A stretch of 64,000 bases of DNA from Petunia secreta (lineage: Eukaryota; Streptophyta; Magnoliopsida; Solanales; Solanaceae): NCBI GenBank assembly GCA_029990175.1, contig JARKIP010000017.1:10186001-10250000 (forward strand). Direction: 5' to 3'. The first letter of the stretch is position 1; the number at the start of each line of letters is the position of its first letter. This document shows, piece after piece, positions 55,752 through 64,000 of the stretch. A program made the position numbers and the translations under genes. Under the pieces are notes generated by a model, which saw nothing but the letters and a program-made list of their open reading frames with translations, had not been told where the DNA came from and searched no databases.

Positions 55752-58700
55752 CTAAGGGATTAATTTGCCATGGAATATTTCAACAACAAAATGAACTAGA
55801 CAGTCTTCTATCACATTGTCACACACGTAATCCATTGAGGTGTTGGTCAACAAATGTTTGATGAACATGATGGCATACGCACCACATGCAGTGCCAGTCA
55901 AATTCCTTGGAAGGCCTTGGATGCGCTCATACGACCACATTTCTAAATTGAGGATTTCAGGAGGGAGGTGGTTGAATTTCCCCGACTGCCGGATATATAT
56001 TACGAACATGCACATTACTGGCCCCATTATTGAATAAAAGTGATCTTCATTATACACCTCAATTTTGTAGTCGTAGACATCTATCCTTGCCTCCTCTAAA
56101 AGGAAGATGCATGTAACATAATGTGTGCTTTCAATATTTAACACGACAAAGAGTCTTTTGACACCATCCCACTTCCTTCCACCCGGATATGGAAACTTAC
56201 CTCTGGCATAATCAAGGAATATATCCTCAAACTTATATTCTGCTAACCATTTGTCAAGGTTGACATCAAAACCCCTCGCTTCCTCTTCAGCCGCATTGTA
56301 TCATTGGCACAAGTTGGTCAAGAATGAAAGATCAAGGATAAGTTCAGAGCTATCATAATGTCGGGGGTAAGCCTTATGCCTCAGACGCATCAAGGCCAAG
56401 TACTTATCCATAAACTGCAGAATAAAACAAATTAGAAATTGTGAATAAAACTATAGCGACACATACTATTTGATGTTTGGACCAGCCTTGAACATACGAC
56501 TCTCAAGTTCAGAACGTCGCAAAAATGTTCTTTCTTCGATAAAAACCAAACAATAACAAAACAATAGAAGTAAAGAGATGCACTTACACTATCCCACATC
56601 CACTCTTTCATGTCCATGAAGTCCAGAAAATCCGAGTAATTAAACTCATGACACAGGAACAAGGTCTTTTCTTCCTTCTTCTCCTCAATGAAAGCGTCAA
56701 ATACAGCTTTCTTGTGAATGTCTAGTGCCTTGTACAGTGTCATTGGCAATCTCTCTTGGAGCCTAGCTTTAGTTTTCTCTTTAAATTTCCAAAAAAATAA
56801 ATAAATAAATAAATAAAATATTTGAAAAAATCTCAATTTAATATAAGAATGGCACACTGATGTTCAACACACCTAATTGGATGTTTAATTAACCTTGTCA
56901 TTCTGGCTGCAGTCATTTTCTTCTTTCCTCGGTTCTTCTTTGCCTGGAGCTTCCTGTACAACAATATATGCCTCTTTTGTCGTTGCTGCTGCTTCTCCTT
57001 CTTTGACGACGACGCTACAAAATTAGCAAGGGACAGCTGGATCACATCAAGCTTCTGATCCACTCCCTATCGCTATTGAAGGCAATCATGGCACTTGCAG
57101 CTGTAGACACTAGGCTGCACATTCTCAAGTTCTCTTCTCCTCGAGCTTTCTCCATCTTCAAACAAACCCCTGCCACTAAAATGACCACCAGTAAAACGAC
57201 CAGTCCTACCACTAATGTCATCACCAACTTGTGTTCCACATCTACCAACTCCTCTACTACCAAATTCTTCACCAACTTGTCCTTCTCTGGGACCATCAAT
57301 TACCTCTCTTGGAAGGGCCCTAGGGCAATTCCTAAAAAATGTCACTCGATCACCACCAACTATCGAGTTAGCCCTCTCCAACATCACAACAAGCTCATCA
57401 ATTACCTCATCGCCCCCATCAACAAACGGCTCAATATTCTGAAAGATATCATCTTCCAGCTCTGCATCGATAGGGTCAATGAGTGCACCACCTACATACC
57501 ATAAACATTTGTTAAGAATACAATGTTAAAGAGAAATAAACCTTCACATCACAAAGGGTGATCAGAACATCCTTATTACTGTTCGATATTTAACATCAAT
57601 AAAAAATGGTACATCATATCTTACGTGATCGAACATCTTAAATGAAGTTCTTACCATTAATAACAATGATTTTCACGACATTGCACATGTTCCAACTTTT
57701 AGAAAATTGTAGGTCAAGCACTTACCGGCTTTGCAATATTCTCAAAAAGCCTTCGGGTGTATCTTTCATTCTTATTTCAGAGATCCCCCTGTGCATCCTT
57801 GGCGTGGTCCACCCCTTGGGAAAATTCCTGGGACGAAGTGCAGGTATTGCTTTAAATACCCAACCCACAAATGCCCAAGGAAACCGATAGAGATTGTAAT
57901 TTAGCCCGTCCTTAGCTTTGCTAGCTGCACGATCAGCCATGGGCTTCGTCAGGTACTCAATGGTTAGCTCGAAGCTTTTCCGACCCCAAGGATACTTTAC
58001 AAATTCATTTGGAAAATATACAAAGCAGACCACTAATTCCTCAATAGCAGCTTTTTTGTCCTTGGCACACAATATTGAGTGAAAAAACCAAGCCATGGCA
58101 AGCCCAAACATGTACCGTTCAAGAACTTCCTCATTTTCTATCAAACACAGCAACCAGGGACCAGTAACTGACCTTGCTTTCCCATCCTCCAATGCCGTTG
58201 AAATATATTCCCACATCTCCCTGCGCCTCTCTTTCATCGGAGCCTCCCATTGGACTCTTGGATAGGCTTGGCATCTCAGCTTTGTCATCAAAGCAAACTC
58301 TTGGAGGCCAAAACGTACAGGCAGTCCATTGAAATTGAACCAATCTTCTTTTTCTTTATTGCACAAAACTCTTCTTAATAGAAGATTGTGCACCAACCTG
58401 GTTGGAAACGATGCTTCATCCGGCAAGTCCAAGAAATAGCCAAAGATACTGTTTTTGAACTTTTCATACAAACCACTAGTACGCAGCACAATCTTGAAAT
58501 AACGCATTCGTCCAATAAGCGACGAACGGGCAGTTATCTTGGATTGAAAATGCTCATGATCATCGAAGTAAGTCTTCAGCACCATTGAAGGAACGACACT
58601 GGTAACATACTCAGCCTGCACAATGTTTTGAAATTTGTTAGTTTAAGGAATCACCACGGTAGCAAGAACATAATATCAGATGCATAAAACATCCCTTGAC

Positions 58701-59368
58701 ATGTTCCAAGGAACTACAAAAAAATAGTTTGAATATTTTTAAAGATGTTCTGATCATGTAAGTATTCTCATATCACATAAGAAAATATTGAACATCATAA
58801 AGTAAAGTGAAGAACAATTTCATGTATGTTCTAGGCAACAACTTTACCTCTCTTGGTGGCTTTGCAGAATCAGCTCCCACGTCATCTGCGAACATGCTCC
58901 GACCTTCTCCTTTGCTTCTCTCAAATCCAAGTACAACTTCTTCTTCTTCCCTACAATTCCTACCTCCTTCACCAGCTTGAACATCTACAACCTCTATAAC
59001 TTCTTCTACACCACCTACAGATTCTCCACCATCACACTCCCTATTATCTACTAATTATTAAACATTTGCGACTCCTGCAAATTCTCCAGCAAGATTATTT
59101 ACAAGCCTTCCCACCTCCTCCTCTTCTTCCATATTTAAAAGGCTCTCTTTTTTATTTCCCTCTTCATACCACTAATCATCACGAAATAGTGCTTCTATTT
59201 TCTTTGATAAATTACCATTATCTTGCTCCCCGACAGCTTCTTGCGGCCCTACATTTACATCATAGTCTAACTCCTCCTCTTCGTTCTCCAATATATCTTC
59301 CTAGGAGGAGGAGTAGTCTCCTTTCTCTTAATTGGAGAACAGGAAATCATTCCATGCATAGAAACCAT
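55752..59368 (-). pseudogene. DUF1985 - Ulp1-like (C48) peptidase gene, decayed
   Basis: A multi-exon gene. The first Met is at 59368 ('MVSMHGMISCSP'), followed by a disrupted acidic region to about 58850. An exon at 58615-57726 (acceptor tgcag, donor gtaag) encodes a DUF1985 domain: 'EYVTSVVPSMVLKTYFDDH', 'SGLYEKFKNSIFGYFLDLPD', 'GLPVRFGLQEFALMTKLRC' (cited in parts). Linker segments follow at 57491-57065 and 57063-56580, the first ending in stops near 57065. The last exon (about 56412-55752) is a Ulp1-type peptidase with His in 'STHYVTCIFL', Asp in 'VYDY' and Cys in 'TGTACGAYAIMF'; the position that is usually Gln reads Arg ('GLPRN'). One stop lies near 56300. Such fusions are typical cargo of Kaonashi-type Mutator-like elements. 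Confidence 0.75.
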
Positions 59369-59459
59369 TGTAGCTGCAAATCACAAGTATATTCATAAAA
59401 AAAGATGTTCAAACATGCAATATGGATGTGTAAAACATAATATATATATGTTTTATCAA

Positions 59460-60260
59460 ACCCTAATTTTTTAAAAAGGAAATTTAATTCAAGTAAAGTC
59501 ATCATTAAACATTATTCTTCTCTCACACGTTCGGAGCACTGTCTCAAATGTTCCTGAATTTTAAACATGCAAGCACAAACATAAACATTCAAATCTTGAC
59601 AACACTTTTTCAACCTTTAGCATATTTATTTTAGAAAACCCTAATTTATTTTGACAAAAATTATCTAAAATATATCAGCTTCAAATATCCTATCACACGT
59701 TTAGAACACTGTCTCACGATGTTTGACAGTGCGAAGGAGAGTGGTCTTAACATGGTAATATAACATAAACATGCAAAAGTTTCACTATTTGTACAAGAAC
59801 ATAGCACTATTTGACGAAAAAATCAACAAAAACAAAGATTTTCACAAGAGCTTAATTCCAGTACCAGTAAAAAGATGTTAAAATCATAGCTTTTTCAAAA
59901 TAGCAAAATAGCAAAAAATAAACCCCGATTCACTTGAAAAAATCAATATTATTCAAAATTTACCTTTAGATGTTACCGGAGAAATGTAGATGATCGGCAA
60001 CGATGATGTTCAGAAGGTCGCGTAAAATACTTTAGAAGACGACTTGAGAAGTGTGTAAGAAGATTTTGGGGTTCGATGTTTGAAATGATTACCGAACTAT
60101 TCAGTTTCTCACCCTTTGATTAAAAGTTTTGGGGATCGTTAATTCAGTCCCAAAAATTTTTAATGAAGGCCCCAAAGTTTTATTGTATAAATCTGGCCCC
60201 TGTTTTAAAGTTAAACGCGCATGTTTTGTTACGCTCCACGCGCGTCCCTTTTTGTTAAAT
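59460..60260 (+). repeat. Terminal-region repeat, copy 2 (see 26361-27110)
   Basis: It aligns in the same orientation with 26361-27110, including 'ttagcatatttattttag/t', the 'catgcaaaag(t/c)ttcactatt' block and 'accggagaaatgtagatg'. It lies upstream of the DUF1985-Ulp1 gene and ends near the 'ccacgcgcgtccctttttgt' phrase. Confidence 0.72.
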
Positions 60261-60397
60261 AAAGACTTCAGAGGGTCTTTTGCCCCAATCTTCTCACGTT
60301 TCTATCCTTCTTTCTATTCACTTCTATAGTTCCTTTATTTATCACCTCCTGACATAACTTAGCTCCTTCTCTCCTCCTTATTCTCTGTAACTATAAT

Positions 60398-62392
60398 ATG
60401 ATTGAATGTACCAGAGATGACTGCACTTCCTTGTGTTCTTTCCATCCCAAAGAACTGGTTGTGGGAGTGTGTGCTTTGTGCTTGAATGAAAAGCTGCTGG
60501 TCTTGGCTTCAAAACTAGAAAACGGCAACAATAGTAATCCGAAGGAAAAAACAAAGAGAGATCAAGCCTACAACAGCTTCTTGACAGAAAAGAAGAATGG
60601 TAATCAAGAGCATCATTCTAGAATTCATTATCTGCCAAAGATCTTTGCTTTGAGCTCTCTTCTCAGTCGCCTTGACGTTAGACATGGCCGAAAATTTGAA
60701 GAAAGTCTTGATAATACTGATTATGCTTCTACCTGCAGCCGTGAAGGTTAATCATTTCTCTTTTCTATTACCTTTTCCTACCTAGTATAAGACTAAGTTA
60801 ATGCCGGATTCATGATTTATATTTCATAATTAAAACTGATCTCTTATATTTTCATCGTTGAACCTATCACATGCATTTTATAATTATGGTTCAAAATTTG
60901 ACAAGTACTCATTAAAATTTTAGTGATCTGTATTTATCTGTAAACTCGCTTAATTTACCATGCATCCTCCTCTGTTCCCACCTTGCCACTGTTTTAAACA
61001 GGTCATTTTCTTGTGAGGTTGTGATGTTTTTGAAATATTCAGCCTCTACTTTATCTTGGTTCTATATATCTAGATGTTTATATTAGATAGATGTTTATAT
61101 TAGATAAATGTCGGCTAATTAAAGGCATGCTTTGCTTTTAACGATTTACTGTGTAACCTAATACGATGTGGAAATTAGAAAAAGAAATAATAGTGAAGCA
61201 AAATTCTTATGAAAAAAAAAGTGTCATTAAGTAAAGGAGATTGCATATCCTCTCATAGTTTTTTCTCTTTTAATGTAGAAAGTGTTAGGACCATATACGA
61301 AAACCCAATTTACCTTAAAGGAAAAAAGGAAACAGAGTCGACTAAAATTTTGATAAAATGTGTGTCCTGAATTTATTTATCAAGTCAACTGAAAGTCTAA
61401 CAATGTCCTAAAGTATACTCCTATTATTTAAATCTGTAAAATCATTAGCAAATGGGGAAAAAAGAGAAAGTTGAAAGGGTAATTATGTGTTACGTAAACA
61501 ATCGCATACAAAGTGTAGCTAATATTATTTTTGCATATTTTTCACTCTCCAATAATTAGTAGTGGACTCATTCATATGTTTCTCCACAATTAAATCAAGT
61601 ATTATTGGAATCTTTTTCTTATTTTCATTCTTTCCCTTTTTCACTTTTTATTTTATTTTGGTGATGGCTTTGTATATCTGAAGAATAAATATATTTCTTG
61701 TTAGTTTAAAACTTTATTCTACGTCATTTTTTCTGCTTCTTCTTTTCCTTCTTTTCTACATCTTATTTCCACGATAATTAAATTATGAATAGCCTTGTAA
61801 GTATATATAATTACTCCTATAACAATAATCACTAATTAATTCTCTTTACTTCTACATTTCATTTTTCTCCTTTTTCGCTTTTTTTTTTTTCCTCTTAAAT
61901 GATGAGAAAAAATTATTAATATTGACTTCAAATGCACGTAACTAACCATCATTTGTTTTTTACCTATACGATTTTCTGTTTTTCTCGTTTCGCTTTTCAC
62001 TCTTTTTGCCCCATTGGTTATATATCTAACTCCAAATTAGAACTTTTTATGTAGACTCTTTTATATCAATAAAGTTTGAAAATAATGGTGTTGCATCATG
62101 GGAGAAGGGAGCCACAGTGCCAAAGGTGTCTCTTAAGCATTGTGACGTGTCTTGGAGCAGAAGCTCAAGCAAGGAGGGCAAAGGAGGGGCAACAGTTGCA
62201 GTGATAGAGCATGCAAAACCACGTCTGCAGCTCAGGTGGCGAAAGAGGATTGGTCATGTTTTTCATCTCATCAAATTGAAGAGACCCAACAAAGCTAGTG
62301 TTTGCCATGTGGGAACCAAGCTAGAAGGAGTGAAGGTAAGACATGGACATGGATGGATAAGGTCTCTGACAAAGAGAAAGACCAAAGAATGA
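60398..62392 (+). CDS. Two-exon host gene, OCTOPUS/DUF740-like N-terminal motif
   Basis: Exon 1 is 60398-60746 and exon 2 is 62055-62392, with a GT...AG intron (donor gaag|gttaat, acceptor atgtag|actc) that keeps the frame in phase 1. The predicted protein has 228 residues. The N-terminus reads 'CTSLCSFHPKELVVGVCALC' then 'LNEKLLVLA', the Cys/His signature shared with plant OCTOPUS/DUF740 proteins. After the junction come 'DSFISIKFENNGVASWEKG', 'VIEHAKPRLQLRWRKRIGH', 'NKASVCHVGTKLEGVKV' and a basic tail 'GWIRSLTKRKTKE'. Those plant proteins are membrane-linked in phloem, but this one is shorter and its role is not shown by sequence. No stops or frameshifts. It is the only intact host gene found. 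Confidence 0.85.
60747..62054 (+). other. Intron of the host gene
   Basis: 1308 bp, AT-rich. It includes a short 'atgtttatattagata' duplication near 61073-61108. No nested element is visible. Confidence 0.8.
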
Positions 62393-64000
62393 TAATGGTG
62401 GCAAACACCAAATTGAGCTGTCTGGAAAGTAAAGAAAAAGAGAGAAAAGCCGTATTGAATAATCCTACAAGCTTTCGTCCACTTAATCTCCTACTTTTTG
62501 TCCCCTTTTTCAAGTGTGAATGGAAATATAGCTTTTGTGGAGATTGGCAAATTAAGTCTCAATGCATATAGCTTTTATTATACCATATTACTTTTCTCTT
62601 TTTCTTTTTTCACTTGTTTGGCGTATCTTGTATCCTAAAATGTGTGACAACCCCATGTTATAGCCATTTCTTCAATTGCCTTCCAAAAACGATCCTCAAA
62701 AAAATTCCCTTGCCCATATCCCTCCACCTAAACACGTCTATATTTGTGTGTATAGATCTCGCCAACCCATGTTATTGGACATTTTGAAAGTTAAAAAGGC
62801 AAAGTCCAATCTCAATGCTCCACAAAAAGGAAGAAAGAGAGGAGAGGATACAAGGGTCATACCTCCTATGCTTCAACTTGTCCTATAGTTGTCTTTGGTC
62901 AGAGGCACCTTCTCTTGCCTCTTATTACAACAATATCGATTCAGTGATTCTACAATAATTGGCTGATTTAATTTTCTTTGATTAGATAATTTTAGGAAAA
63001 TTTATGTTAAATTTTTGCTTGTCCAAACTACTTCTATATATTAGTGGTAGCGTTTGTGTGAGCGCATTTGGTGAAATTTTGTAGCATTCGGTTTGGCAAA
63101 TTAGAAACGATAACATTCTATTTTAATTTGCGCCATTAAGCGTTTGTATCATTTTGAATTCTAATCCTGTTAACATATTACAATCCTGTGTATTTTGGTC
63201 TCCCAATCAACTCTGACCAATATTTACTTTAAATACACCTTGAATATATCTTCCCTTCCTCCAATCCCCGAGTTGCAAACCTACCCCTCGATGGAATGTC
63301 TAATCATTAATAGGATATATTATAGCTACATATTTCTGCATGTGCAATGCACTAAAAAGGGTCTTTCCTCTTGTGAATATATGCTGTTGGCACGGCGAAT
63401 AAGCTGCTTCGCAATAGGGACCATAGTTCATGAAGGACCACCACTAGTATGGTGTTGAAAAATGGAGACTGATGGGGTAGAAGAAAAGGACATTACTTCA
63501 ATCACAGAATTGTCTAGCGACATAACTGTAAGTAGTTATATTTTTGAATGATAGTGAGGTGAGGCAAGGATTTTAGTTAAAGAAAGGATAATGAGCCTCT
63601 CATCATAACTCCCGGTACTGATCAAATCAGTAGGTAAATTGGATTACCAACATTTACCGCGACTTTCGAGCCGTGGCTAAAAGACTCATTTGGTAATATT
63701 ACCAACGGATCTGAAATCCGAAATTTGCTAGTAAAACTACCATCAATAATTTGGTTAATTGCTTCACTAAATGTGAAATTTTTTGTTGGTAAAATTTTCA
63801 ACAGATGTGTGGTTGCTATTCCGATGTTTGAGATTCCTTTGATATTATTGTTTCAATTTCGAGTACTTTGTATCGGATTTAAAAAAGTAAATATTTGAAA
63901 AATTCACAACAAACTAGGCCTGAACCACACTTGAAAACTGTAGCCTAAACTAACAAAAACTGTAGCCTTTTTGATCAACGTTTTTTTAAGGGTGGCCTAA
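62393..64000. other. Downstream intergenic sequence
   Basis: Short open frames here (for example 62676-62888 and 63195-63458) have no recognisable domain. From about 63640 there are repeated 'ttaccaac/ttaccgcg' phrases that recall subterminal parts of CACTA-type transposons, but no CACTA terminus is seen, so this is not called. Confidence 0.4.

Larger units (their letters stand above)
45818..60270. mobile_element. Probable Mutator-like region carrying DUF1985/Ulp1 gene
   Basis: Excluding the E-like LTR and element F (47870-54850), this region holds a GRF-finger gene, a divergent pair of small coiled-coil genes and a DUF1985-Ulp1 peptidase gene, all in AT-rich DNA. Plant Mutator-like elements of the Kaonashi type carry Ulp1-like genes. 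No MURA transposase is present. The ends are uncertain: candidate degenerate inverted phrases are 'acacgtggacgc' (about 45965) and the reverse complement of 'ctccacgcgcgtccc' (about 60234). This is inference from content. Confidence 0.4.

Noticed and set aside
62676..62888. 70-codon basic open frame downstream of the host gene
   Set aside because: No motif, no clear promoter, and codon use like the surrounding AT-rich DNA. Chance is the better explanation.
63600..64000. Possible CACTA transposon end
   Set aside because: There are only loose 'ttaccaac' phrases. No CACTA terminus, TSD or transposase is visible.

Overview
This is nuclear DNA from a plant, most likely a eudicot. The plant signs are Ty3/gypsy LTR retrotransposons primed by initiator tRNA-Met, a non-autonomous element primed by tRNA-Asp, a hAT transposon with a BED-finger transposase, a DUF1985/Ulp1 gene of the kind carried by plant Mutator-like elements, and one ordinary intron-containing plant gene. 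The species cannot be told from sequence alone. About 95% of the window is transposable elements inserted into each other, and most boundaries can be fixed from target-site duplications (TSDs) seen on both sides.

Left nest (about 450-24954). Element A (Ty3/gypsy, + strand, Tekay-like) runs from a 5' LTR ending at 1839 to the end of pol near 23456. A hAT element (3779-7843) sits in its protease/RT linker, and a solo LTR (6399-7116, TSD cgagt) sits in the hAT transposase. Element B (8895-21562, Ty3/gypsy, - strand) sits in A's RT/RNase H region. Element C (12227-17624, - strand, non-autonomous, TSD atacc) sits in B between protease and RT. After A comes H, an orphan 5' leader plus LTR.

Middle (24955-34507). 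Low-GC DNA holds a divergent pair of small coiled-coil genes, short tandem repeats, a telomere-like tract and a 364-bp tandem repeat. Element G (28220-34026, - strand, tRNA-Asp primer site, 1316-bp LTRs, no pol) splits the second unit of the 364-bp repeat.

Right nest (34508-45812). Element D (+ strand, non-autonomous, TSD agaac) is interrupted inside its long ORF by its close relative E (38972-44703, - strand, TSD tgaag). C, D and E share a long ORF that replaces RT, RNase H and integrase. It has a retropepsin-like domain followed by conserved sequence I do not recognise. It is the best candidate here for an undescribed system.

Right end (45818-64000). A Mutator-like region carries a frameshifted GRF-finger/membrane gene, another divergent pair of small coiled-coil genes and a decayed DUF1985-Ulp1 peptidase gene. 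Its + strand small gene is split by an E-like LTR that itself contains element F (Ty3/gypsy, - strand, 3' end lost). The only convincing host gene is a two-exon gene at 60398-62392 with an OCTOPUS/DUF740-like N-terminal motif.

A recurring pattern is that each LTR of this Ty3-related group carries an array of one short GC-rich near-palindrome, and the same motif recurs in that element's own 5' leader. B, C, D and F use GGCGGAGCGCC-like units. E and the solo LTR use CGCGATCGCG-like units.
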